NCBI GenBank assembly: GCA_030052745.1
Contig: JANBVO010000002.1
Location: 1,054,001-1,118,000 of the forward strand
Origin: Pleurostoma richardsiae
Lineage: Eukaryota > Ascomycota > Sordariomycetes > Calosphaeriales > Pleurostomataceae
Length of the DNA: 64,000 nt
Reading direction: 5' to 3'
Part shown: in pieces, positions 1 through 10,182 of the stretch
Position numbering within the stretch: the stretch's first letter is position 1
Layout of the letters: every line of letters starts with the position of its first letter
Notes under the pieces: generated by a model
Databases searched by the model: none
Told to the model about the DNA's origin: nothing
The model's input: only the letters and a program-made list of their open reading frames with translations
Program-made: the position numbers and the translations under genes

Positions 1-174
1 GCGCGCGAGACGCTCAAGCCGTTCCGCAAGGACGTACTGGCCAAGCTGCACGCGAGCGACATCTCGCGGCGGCGGAAGCTGCTGGAGAAGCAGAAGGAGG
101 GGCGGAAGAAGCTGAGGGCCATCGGGAACGTGGTGGTCGACCAGGGCGCGTTTCAGCGGTTCCTGGAGAGGTGA
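1..174 (+). CDS. GUF1: GUF1 / LepA-type mitochondrial elongation factor 4, C-terminal end (partial)
   Basis: Open from base 1 in frame 1 to a TGA at 172-174, giving the last 57 residues of a protein whose start lies outside the window. The visible peptide begins [17 protein letters not shown], then carries the basic stretch [18 protein letters not shown] and the NVVVDQGAF block close to the terminus. This is the conserved LepA/EF4/Guf1 C-terminal domain that contacts tRNA on the ribosome. In the family, Guf1 is a mitochondrial-matrix GTPase that back-translocates or remobilises stalled ribosomes under stress. The G domain and targeting peptide cannot be seen here. Codon use is strongly G/C at third positions, as expected of a conserved gene. 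The family call is firm; the gene's length and intron content are unknown. Confidence 0.9.
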   Translation, partial: ARETLKPFRKDVLAKLHASDISRRRKLLEKQKEGRKKLRAIGNVVVDQGAFQRFLER

Positions 175-1243
175 ATCTTACATTTACTTGCAGCATCTGG
201 AGGCGCACAGGAGCGTTCATCGTCGGCTTAATTGACACATCTTACCTCTCCATCCCCTTCTCAGGCCATCATGCGCTTAGGATTGTTAAGCTGGCAATGA
301 CAATGTGGGATTCTCTCTGATCCCGAATCTGCTACAGAGGACAGTCTGGCCGCATTCGTTAGCCCGTTGAGCTGGCATACTTACCTTCAGCCTGAATGCA
401 ATGACAAGGATCGCTAAACTCGGCTCAGGATCCTCGCCTCTGGCGTGTCACGCTCGCCAAGCAGCGACGGGAGGGCACAGCCACCACCAGCCCACAGTCA
501 ACCGCAAGGCTGGCCTGCAGGTCTTCAGAACTATCGATCTGCTGCTGTGGACAAGCGTCCTAGCCCCCATCCTAGCCAACTCAAGACACCGAGTCTTTCG
601 ATGAGATAGACGGTGAGGCTTCCCTTGCACATCATCAGCCCGGGCTCAGCTCGCCGTGACCTTGTTTTTCGCACCCGATCCCGTCCGGCCCTAGCTCCCA
701 CTGTTCCGGCTCCCCTTCGCTTAGGGTGTTTTAGGACCCTTCGTCCTATCGCGATGATATGGTTCCTGTGCCGGAGGCTCGTCATGACGCACTCATCATA
801 GGCTTCCCTTGGCCTGCAGCCTAGATCGCTCACATCGACAGCCCTGTCCTACCTGCGATTTCCCCACTCCTCCAGGAGAGGCAAGTGGAATTGTTCATCG
901 TTCTCGTTTTACTGGACGCCGCCATCTTCCCCATCTCATTGATTGCAAAGCAAAGGTGGGGAGGATCGCAGCCCCGACGCCGTCTGCACGTATGACAATC
1001 ATCAAACGGGCTGCAGGGGTTCTCGGTAGGAGCTCGATCTCCTTAAAAAACATGCGTCCGCCCTCAGGGCATGTCCCAAAATTGGTCCAGCTCAAGACAA
1101 ATGGTAAGATGGCTCTGTTCCGAGGTTCGCAGTTGCGCAAGCCGCCAAGACCTACGGCGCCTTGGTAGAGGCTTCTACCCCTTGACGCACCAAACGTCAG
1201 TCTATACCGTCACCAGCCTTTAGAGCTGTTTACCACCCTAGTT
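175..1243. other. Intergenic, no supported gene
   Basis: About 1.07 kb between the GUF1 stop and the protease-like gene. It holds only short overlapping open frames on both strands with low-complexity, Arg/Ser/Pro-rich translations and no recognisable motif or splice structure. It presumably includes the GUF1 3' end signals and the promoter of the downstream gene. No tRNA or repeat was seen. Confidence 0.6.
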
Positions 1244-3040
1244 ATGGGTTGGTATGATCTCGTCCTGTCAGCGACTTGCCTCGGAGCAACCGTTGTCTTC
1301 TCTGCCGGCATGGCCCGAGCAGCCGGGAACTGTTCTGTAGCTCCCCTAGTTCTTCCAGTCAAGGTATCTACCACCGTCATTGAGAATATATAGTGGCCAA
1401 GTGCTGAGCATATGGCTTAGAACGTGACATTCCCCGATGGCATCGCCGAGAACAGAGGCATTGAGATCATCCTGGGGAACCAGGTCCAGGGCCTGCGGAT
1501 GTCAACCACCATCAACAACACTCGGGTCCGCAACGCCCTGGACTGCGTGAGTGATGATGTGGAGACGAAGCTCGCCTGTGAAGGCTCTTCTGGAAGTGTG
1601 TACAGCACCACCGATGGTACCTTCGACCGGGTATATGATCTTGATGAATGGAATGTCACGTACGTCCTGATTACAAGCATCCTATCGGCACTAATTACTG
1701 ATTTCCCCTTCAGTGTAGTTGATCCTCAGCCGTCAGATGGCACGACTGTCCTCCAAGGATACGACACCGCCAACCTTACAGACGCTGCAGTCACCATCCC
1801 CCAGTTCCCCTTCGAGGTCTGGGGCAACTACAACGCCCTCAATAAGAGCGCCCTCGCCCTCGGCCCGCACTCATCCTTCCTCGAACGGCTCATCGGCCAC
1901 AGCCTCGCACCCAGCAAGTTCTTTGGCCTGTACTACGGCTCCCGCTCCGAGCTGTACCCGCAAGACGGCGAGCTTGTCATCGGTGGCTTCAACGCCGCCC
2001 GACGCAATATTCCGGACTCTGGCTCGCGAGCCGAATTCTCCATGTGGGGTGCGGCCGCGCCCGTCAACTGCCCGCTGCAAGTGCTGCTCGCAGACGTGGT
2101 CCTGACCAACGACTCGGGCAACCACTCGCTGTTCGGGGACCCAGACGCGCGGGTGTCGGCGTGCGTCGACACCGTGCAGAACGCCTTCACCTTCACGCCG
2201 GCCATGTTCGCGCGGTGGCACAACCTGACGGGGTGGGTCGCCTCCGACGGGTCGGTCTACGGCCCGCAGTCGTACCCGCTGGCCCGGGAGCCGCGCATGG
2301 GCACGCTGACGGTGCGGCTGGCCAACGGGTACGAGAGCGTGATCCCGCACCACGAGCTGGTGACCAACGAGCGCAACTCGAGCGCGCAGGGGCGCTACGT
2401 CGTGTCCAACAGCTCGCGGGTCATGGCGGCGGTGCAGGCCGGGGAGGGCGACCTGGGCGACGACATCCCGCTGCTGGGAGGCGTGTTCCTGAGCCAGAAC
2501 TACCTCGAGGTGGACCACGAGGCGGGAAGGTTCTGGCTCAGCCCTGCTGTCACGGCGGTGAATATCCAGTCGCGGATCACGTCGGTGTGTAACTCCACCG
2601 ACAGCGGGTCTAGTGGCAACTCTACGGTGCAGGAGGCGCCCCGTTCCCGGAATAATGCCACCCTCGGCCTGCAGATCGGCCTTCCTCTTGCGTTTGCCGT
2701 GGTGATGCTCGCTGTGCTGGCTTTCTGGCTGTTCAAGAGGCACAACAGACCACCGAGGACGGAGTATGAGACCGCGAACCGTGGCTATGGCCCTTCACAG
2801 CCAGAGACAGGCATATTCCGGCACGTGTCGCTGTTGTTTGACCGTCGCGATGGGCGCCGGCCGTCAGAGCGCTCCGAGCTTCAGGGCGAGGGCAGGAAGC
2901 TGTCCGAGGCGGACGGGACGGAGATCCGGAAGCGAGATGCTCAATTCAGGGTGGATCCGGCAGTTGATGTCTCGCCTTTGACGTCGCCGCAGCTTGCTGC
3001 GACTCGTGAGAAGGTGCACGAGGTGCATGAGATGGCCTGA
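1244..3040 (+). CDS. Membrane-anchored aspartic-protease-like (A1 fold) protein, probably catalytically dead
   Basis: Three exons, 1244-1363, 1421-1659 and 1714-3040, give 561 residues. ATG 1244 was chosen because it opens a signal peptide (MGWYDLVLSATCLGATVVF) and its GTATCT donor joins in phase to NVTFPDG. The second intron (54 nt, 1660-1713) has no stop and is a multiple of three, so it can be mistaken for coding sequence. The body follows the pepsin fold: flap and hydrophobic strands, GELVIGGF-like strand, the CVDTVQNAFTF segment where the second DTG normally sits, and a C-lobe ending FLSQNYLEVDHEAGRF. A single transmembrane helix (about residues 437-460) precedes a charged cytoplasmic tail of about 100 residues. 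The first DTG/DSG motif is missing (the site reads RMSTTINN) and the second is DTV. Fungi have many such non-catalytic A1 proteins. Role unknown; surface or secretory-pathway location is inferred. Confidence 0.82.
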
Positions 3041-4726
3041 GATAGGTAGAGCTTCCGTGTAGCTATACTAGCCTGTTTCTCATTGCTTCTGCTAAGGGAG
3101 GCGGAGGTATATGACAGATGATTTGTGTGTTTGCCTTGATCTTCTGGAGACCTTTATCATCATGTTTCCTGCAGGTAGTTGTATATTGAGCTTCTTTTAG
3201 GCGTAGCGACAACAGGTCCCTCGATGCCATGATTTAGGTCGATTGTTGATCTCTCACAGATTTTTCCTCCCATCCGCCGATAGGGGTTTAGACTTGTCAA
3301 TTGCCCGTACAGAGACAGCGCCCAGCAAGTAACCCGGCGTTACTGCTGCAGGGATTCCTTTGGGTGCAGCGGTATCCTGATATGAAACTCAGACGAATCT
3401 TTAAGGTAATCAACAACGTTGGTCATTCTTACGGCCTTCTCAATGTGATCCGACTCAGCTTCAGCTCAGCTCTTGGTCAGTCTGCGTCAGCCTTCCCCAG
3501 TCGACGTCATGCTTTTGCTCGCCCGTTCCCCTGAGCAACTGTAGTGGCGCTGGATACTATTTCTGGATCTTGGACTTCAGCTATCCCTGTCCAATTTCCG
3601 CGAAAGATTTGGCAACTCGAAGTGGGAGACCACTTTGGGCCACCTTCTAGAACCAATGATTCCCAAATCTCGGCCTCTTTAGCATTACGAACTACCCGGT
3701 AGGTTGTCGTTAGATCCTAGGATGACTGCATCTCCTCCAAAACTCCTTTTCGGGGCTCAGGGGAGCCTTGCAGGGGCTCTCTGGGACGTACATTCTTGCG
3801 CTTCGGGAACACCGCCTTATATAATCAGCCTAATCCTTTTGTTGGAGAGAACAACGCAGTACTGTCCTGTAGAAACAGACTTCTCCATGCTTGCAGCCGT
3901 TTCTGTGTGCTCATGTTCTCTGTGCCTTGCCTGCGACTTACGTTATTATATAAAGGGGGGTTTCTCAGAGCCGCTCATTCAGTTGTTCCTGATATACACG
4001 TTTCCAGATCAAACCGATGGAAATGGCCTGCAGCGAGGGATCACTGTATGACGTCCTTCGCAAGGTTAGGATCCTCTGTGTGAATCTCAACGTCGCGATG
4101 GGTGAGCTATAACCTTAGCAATATCTGTTGTTACAAGGCATGGTGAACTGTCCTGTAGGAGCAGGCACATGAGGGCCATGTGAACGGATATCTCCGGCTC
4201 GAAGGTGTGTAGTTACAAGTCCGTAGTCCTGAGGAAAGAGTGAGTACCACAAAGACAACAAAGCCTTGTAAATACTGCAGACCGAGCTTTCGGAACTGTC
4301 CACATGCATCGGCTATTAACGGGCTTTGCGTATTATCACCGCTCACATCCTTATCCCGAGAGTCGACAGTGTTTGCCGGGATGTTTGACTACCGACGACT
4401 CAAAACTGCACATCTTGGGGTCACCTCCAATCTGGGCATGGCACGAGAACTTTTGAATAAGCCTAGCCCCAGCATTGGCTGCCTCACTTCCAGGTATTGG
4501 ATCTAGTCCGAGCAGACCGAGTTTCTAGCAGGTTAATGCGCATCGCCCGTTGCATTTTCGCCTCACTTCCGACAGTCGTCTTGGGATGCAAGGCTGCTCA
4601 GCATAACTTTGCGCATGTCGAGGCCCCGATCACAGGCAACTGATAAAGTCGGGTCATCTCAACCCTTGCCGCTGCTGGATTCAGGCATCTGGGCTAGCCA
4701 CCTCCGTAGCCCGAGCCCATATGAGA
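3041..4726. other. Intergenic, no supported gene
   Basis: A 1.7-kb stretch with AT-richer composition than the flanking genes. Short open frames at 3301-3534, 3704-4083 and 4240-4506 show no motif, no coding-like codon bias and no convincing introns. TATA-like runs occur near 3950. Nothing further supported. Confidence 0.55.
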
Positions 4727-4838
4727 AAACACACTGAGCAATATACCTTTTGATCATTTTCTTAAGCACTACTCCCAAACACACTGAGCAATATACCTTT
4801 TGATCATTTTCTTAAGCACTACTCCCAAACACACTGAT
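4727..4838. repeat. 50-bp direct tandem repeat, about 2.2 copies
   Basis: The word AAACACACTGAGCAATATAC recurs with a period of exactly 50 bp: copies start at 4727 and 4777, and a third partial copy starts at 4827 and breaks after AAACACACTGA. The full 50-bp units appear identical by eye. The repeat ends about a dozen bases before the ATG of the following gene (4851), so it lies in the presumed promoter or 5' UTR. Confidence 0.9.
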
Positions 4839-4850
4839 ACCGAGTGTCTC

Positions 4851-6697
4851 ATGGACACCCCACTATTTGAGACCGAAAATCCACCGGAGCAATTCGAGGA
4901 CTTTCACTTCATGGTTCGAGGATGGACACCTCCTGATTCCGAATTGAAATTCAAGAGGTTTTTGCGAGAACGACATCGCTCACTCCGCGGAAGGGTCCAC
5001 ATTCTTCCGGACTCAGATCTGGCCTTCGTACGCCGCAATGTCCCTGCCATGCTCTAGCAACAGCGTTAACACCAGCCCACACTGTAGATTCGGTTGGAAA
5101 ACGAGTCTGGGACCGCACTGTCCAAACAAGAGATTGAAATACTGTGCTTGTCTATGATAGATCCCAGTAATAGAAGGTTCATCGACAAACTGACGACGAG
5201 ATCGCTGATTGGGATCTACCCCATCAACAATGACACCAGGGCCTGCTGGAGTTCAGCGGTTTTCGGAATGGCTCTGGAAAATGGACCGCGGTTTCTAGAT
5301 GGCATTGAAGTGAAGCAGATAGATCATATTCCAAACTGGTAGGTCGCTATTCGCCCTCCTCACGTTTACGGTGAGCCTAACTGTCCATCTAACAGGACGA
5401 TAATCCTAGCTTTCGCTATGATGACGGGCATAAATCTTGCGGGATACCAATTGGTCGCGTCAACACAACTGAAGGATATTAGAATCAGGTCAAAGCGAAA
5501 TATCAGTGAGAAGATCGCGACGCTTTTTGGCTCCGCGGGCGTAGCATCAGGAGCTAGTTTTCTAGAGAAGCTTGCGGACAAAGGCAAGGTACCACCAGCT
5601 ACTAGATCTCTCTCCCTGATTATATTCTGCTTGCTAATGTATAAAGGACGCACCTGACCTCTTGGAGCTTGATGTTGACCTCGACGATGTGCTCGATGAG
5701 CTAAAAAATGGCGTTCTTGGCCGGGTTAACGAACTCCGACGTCAGCATCACCATCTCCCGTGCTCATAGTTAGTGAGGAGGGAAAAGCTGACCTCTTCTA
5801 ATATACTAGACAATAGAGGCGAGGTTGCACTAGTCGACCTTTGCAATCAGGCTTTGAGCACGTGCAACTCTGTGATTCTCCTTGCAGCGAAAGACATGCT
5901 GTCGAACAAAGACCTTCTCGATGCGTACACCGGTGCGCGTAAAATGGAAACAGCGAGCATCGAGGTCACCAATAACATTGTCGCCGCTGCTGCCTTGACG
6001 AATACCGCGGCAGCCTGCCAGGTGGTCTCAGCCCCCTTCTCGTCGTCCGCGGCATGGTCCTTCCTCGCGTCAGGAGGCGTATGGCCCACCATGGTCCAGG
6101 TTACTAATCCAGTTGGCCTGGCGGTTGGGGCAGTTGGGCTAGCTATGCTGGCCGTATCAGCTTTCAAGAGGTCTGCGAGGGAACAAAAGATTCTGTACCA
6201 CCAGAGCGGTAAGGAATATTCCTACTCGACTTGATTACCACGCCTTTGGCTGACGTCAGTGTCTATATCAAGTGACGATCCTCATCTCACAAGCCTGCAA
6301 CATCGTCAACGAAGCAAGTCTAGTCCTAGCATGCATATGCCATCTGCAGTCCCACAGGACTGATAATGGGGACTCCTATTTAAAAAAAGCCGCCGATGAG
6401 GAGTTCCTTAAAGGCTGGAACAGATTTGTCAAGAGGGATAGAGACGCATTATCCTTGAGACAACAAAGGACGCAAAGCAGGCAAGAACCTCACGCTGCCA
6501 CGAAGGAACCAACGCAGAGGAGCGGATGGTCCAAGGCACAAAAGCAGGTCTATCGCTATCTGAAGGAGGTCACTAGGGAGAAAGAGTCAGAGCTGCGCAC
6601 CAGTATGGAGCGACTCAGAAGGACGGGCACGCTGGATCCAGCTATGTCTGATGAATCCAGTGTTGAAGGATATGATTCGGACTTTGCTAATGACTAG
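4851..6697 (+). CDS. Unrecognised multi-exon protein with hydrophobic segment near the middle
   Basis: Five or six exons can be chained: 4851-5027, 5088-5338, 5396-5588, 5647-about 5740, about 5810-6208 and 6273-6697. The junctions at 5028 (GTACGC), 5339 (GTAGGT), 5589 (GTACCA) and 6209 (GTAAGG) keep phase. The one at about 5741-5809 is weak (GTCAGC donor) and uncertain. The product is roughly 500 residues: an acidic N-terminus, a helical middle with LLELDVDLDDVLDEL, an Ala/Gly-rich hydrophobic stretch around TNPVGLAVGAVGLAMLAVSAF that could cross a membrane, and a basic, Gln/Arg-rich, coiled-coil-like C-terminus ending in an acidic tail (DSDFAND). I do not recognise the family. Third-position GC is visibly lower than in neighbouring enzymes, as often seen for lineage-restricted fungal genes. 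A tandem repeat abuts the start codon. Confidence 0.6.
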
Positions 6698-7411
6698 AGA
6701 CTGTTACTTACCACCGCAGAGTGCATTACTCGCTGTCCTATTGTTTGTCGTTGTCCTCGGAGAATATTTGGTTTCCACGCATCTTTTCTTTCTACGACAT
6801 ATTTGTTTCCTCTGTTCAGGGGTTAGCCGAAGGACTATGACTCGTCCATAGGCTATGGCTGTCGAATAACCTGAAATCCTTCTTCGTTCATGGCTCTTTT
6901 GGTTGATTATCTGATTCTTGTTTCCTCTATTGATGTAATAGCCTCTCTTATATCGCGCTGAATCGGTTGACGTTCGTCTCCGAGTAAGGTGATAGGACGT
7001 TGGTATTACTATGACTTCAATGCTTTCCCCAACGACCGGACTAGTCGCGTCCCATACCCTTTCTAACGCATTCCTGTTTGACTTCAAGGTCAGTAGATAT
7101 TACCGGTACTGATTACAAGAGAGACCAAGAAGAGTAACGTAGGTGCTCAAAGTGGAATTAGTGCCTCATAATCGAATATAACTCTTACTTCGTTCTGCAA
7201 GCGGTCGTAAGATTTGGTGTCTTCTACATTTCAACAAGAGATGACTGATTGCCCGAAATTTCCTGAGACGGGTATCCGTCCCTAGTGAGTATCGAGTTAC
7301 AACATAATAGCTCTTCACCTTCAAAGCTCAGACAGCATGATCTTTACTCGCTTACACACAGACTGTATATCATTTGCATGTTACCACCTCCTCAGATAGG
7401 ATGGTGATCAC
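6698..7411. other. Intergenic between convergent genes
   Basis: About 0.7 kb separating the 3' ends of the unknown + strand gene and the - strand transporter. Only spurious short frames (for example 6704-7087 on the minus strand). No motif or repeat seen. Confidence 0.55.
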
Positions 7412-9024
7412 TCAGAGGACATAACGGAAACTAGGCTGCTCGAAATCAGTCAGATCCAAGAACTCCGTGCCAATGGTAACGGTTTCGGGGGCCTCAGCGG
7501 CCTTCTTGTTACGGCGCCTATTTTCCAAGATATTGACGGCACGAATCGCAAGCAGCGTTAGGGCGGCGCAGCCGTACATGACAGCGACCATGAGCTTGCC
7601 GCTATGGTAGTTTGGAGCCTCGTGGGAGCGGAACGTCTGGGGCCCTATCCAGTTGCCGGCTCCGTAGGCTATGATTTGGAGGCCATTGACCGTGGCCTTC
7701 TTGGTGTAGCCTAGCGTGTTGTTGGAGATCATGACCATGACGAGGCACCAAGCCGAGCCGGCGGCACCAATGAAGTAGTAGCCGATCAGCAAGGCGGCTT
7801 GGGCGGAAAGGGGGATAACGATCATCATGATACCCCCAATCATCGGGATGAGGATGGCGATGAAGGCGAACAGGGTGCGATCGAGATATTTGTCCGAGAG
7901 CCAGGTGAAGAAGAGCTTGCAGGAGATGTCGACGATGCCGGTAGGCATATTGAGCAACAGGGACAGGCGTGAGCTGAAGCCGAAAGAGTTGATGACAATA
8001 GAGCCGAATGAGGTGATACCGCCGTTGGGGATGTTCATGAGCAGGGAGAAGATGACATAGAGGTAAGTACGAGGATCTCGGAAGGCCTCCGCAAATTGCT
8101 CCCACTTCCACTTGCGGCTGCCAATTCCCTGGAAGTTGCCGCGAATGCGTTCGACGGCGATAAGCTTCTCCCGTTTATTGAGAAAGCGGGCATTGGCCTG
8201 GTTGTCAGGCATGAACCACCAACAGTAGAGACCGGTCAGGACTGTGGGCGCGCCAAGCACGAGGAACAAGATCTTCCAGGTGGAAATCGCGGTGTTAGTT
8301 GCTCCAGACAGTCCATAAGCGATTGGGCCCATGGTTAGCAGGGCTATGCCGTTGCACGAAAGCCAGAAGCCCATGCGCTTAGCCTGTTCATTCTGCTTGT
8401 ACCAGACCGAGACGAGAATGACGAAGGCTGGAGTGACCGTGGCCTCGAGAGCGCCGAGGAAGAAGCGGACACACAGAAGGCCAGCGTAGTCGGATGCAGC
8501 GATGTGGCAGATGAGGACGGCCCCCCACAGAGTGACATTGGCGGCAGTGTATTTGCCCAGGGGTAGGGCTCGGAGCAGGTAGGTGGTGGGAAACCTTGTG
8601 AGTCGTGTTAGATCTCGAAGAGTGAGGCGGCGTGGACGGCTTTACAGGGGAACACTCACTCCCATGCAATGTACCCGGCGTAGAAAATGCTAGAGGCCCA
8701 GCTGTACTGCTGCGAAGCTGAATCCAGCTTAGTGTCCTGCCGTATCCCCATCAGGGAGGCATAGTTGAGAGAAGTCTTGTCGGCGAACTGAAGAGCGTAG
8801 ATCCAGCAGAGCAAGATCATGAGCGAGCGGTCGATCTTGCAGACCACAGCACGCTCCTCCTCTGGCGTAAATGTAACTTCCTCACCGCCGGTGAAGTCGA
8901 GGGCGGGATCAGCATCATTTATTTGTGGCTTCTCGACGAAGCCCGGCTCGATATCGGTGGGCGTCCGAGTAATCCCACCGCCGTCCTGAGGGGTAACTTT
9001 GTGTATCCCCCTTTCTCCTGTCAT
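7412..9024 (-). CDS. MFS transporter, anion:cation symporter (Dal5/allantoate permease-like) family
   Basis: Two exons on the minus strand, 9024-8660 and 8594-7412, joined across a 65-nt intron (donor GTGAGT), give 515 residues. The cytosolic N-terminus is acidic, followed by the first transmembrane block (RSLMILLCWIYALQFADKTS). After the splice come FPTTYLLRALPLGKYTA, the FFLGALEATVTPAFVIL helix, and WYKQNEQAKRMGFW, all typical of the fungal ACS subfamily that includes allantoate, nicotinate and pantothenate-type permeases. The C-terminus ends TDFEQPSFRYVL, matching the conserved end of Dal5-like proteins. It should be a plasma-membrane proton symporter for a carboxylate; the substrate cannot be read from sequence. 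Upstream on the other strand is a C2H2 regulator at 10183, which could control it, though nothing in sequence proves this. Confidence 0.9.
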
Positions 9025-10182
9025 GATGAGAGGCGATTCTGAGTTTCAGCTGAATGCACGAGCGGACTGCGTGTGAATTCTGAAAGAAATATGAAGCCAG
9101 AGGGATAGAGGGACTGAGAAGCAGGAGAATGTCGTGGCAGAGAATCCGCTCGCCAAGGCTTGAGTTGGAGCCTCCTGTTGCTCGGAAAGGGGGTTAATAT
9201 TGGACTTGTATGCTCCTCGTCACTCGACAGCCATCACACTTTGAAATCACGGCGAGCCTAGTATTATCTTTAGACTGGGCGGGGCAGTGTGCCCCAAGCT
9301 GTCAACATCTCCCGCGCTGTACTCGGCGCTGAGCTACATGGCTGAAAGGAGGTATCTACGTGTGGTATAGAGACGTAGATGGTGGAGTGGAGCTCCCTCA
9401 CCCAACGCTGATAGTAGTACGTGTAGTAATAGTGCTTGTTCATGTTACAACATTGTTATGTTCCTGATAATCTTAGCGCATGTCTGGCCTCTCATGATAG
9501 GGAAATACCGTTCAACCCTCACCCTCGGCTTAATCCCTCTGGTTAGTCTCGAAGCTAGAACAAGCCTGTGTGGAGCGCCGCCTCCTTGGCTCACACCTCC
9601 ACCGAGGCTCCTAACCCATGGTTTTCTCCCTACAGATGGTTTCTTTCGAGTGGGGTACTCATTTTTATAGCTCTAGTGACACTCGGGGCTCAAATTGCGC
9701 TTTTCATCGATCTGGGCAAGATAGATCACTGGTACTCTCACAGTAGGCGTGTAAGGAGGCTTGAACGGTCCATGGGTACCGCAGACTCCGAAAGCCGCGT
9801 CTAGCGTCAGATCTTGAGGGCGGTCGCAGCGCTTTGTCTCTGGGGCAGCCTTTGCTGACGTCCTCGTCTGTCTGCACCACATTCTGCTTGTAAAAGCCGC
9901 TATACAGCCGCTCCCAACACCGGTAAAACGGTAGTGCGAGAGGCAGCGATCCGCCATGCGGGCTGGAAAACAGCCTGCCGGCCCCCCGCACTAACGGCAA
10001 GAGATAACGAGGAAGATAAGCGCTGTCAGGGGCCGCCTGCCGAAGTCAGCGGGCGACGTGGAGATTGCGCCTGGGGAGGGGCCAACAATGAGGCACTGCT
10101 TGACCTCGACCTCGACTTCAATTCAGATGAACGATGATCTCTTCACAACGTTACTACATAAACGCGTAAGACAATCGAAGAC
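9025..10182. other. Divergent intergenic region, transporter / C2H2 regulator
   Basis: About 1.16 kb holding the promoters of both the minus-strand MFS gene and the plus-strand C2H2 factor. Short frames at 9458-9804 and 9673-10000 look spurious: no motif, and different frames are open over the same DNA. No clear TATA element or binding palindrome was identified. Confidence 0.5.

Noticed and set aside
1871-2743. 290-codon minus-strand frame
   Set aside because: Shadow of the protease-like gene; Arg/His/Val-rich translation typical of an antisense reading of GC-rich coding DNA.
7827-8338. Plus-strand frames opposite the MFS transporter
   Set aside because: Antisense readings of a well-supported transporter exon.
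9458-10137. Several small frames between the MFS and C2H2 genes
   Set aside because: Overlapping in different frames and strands, no motif and no splice signals joining them.
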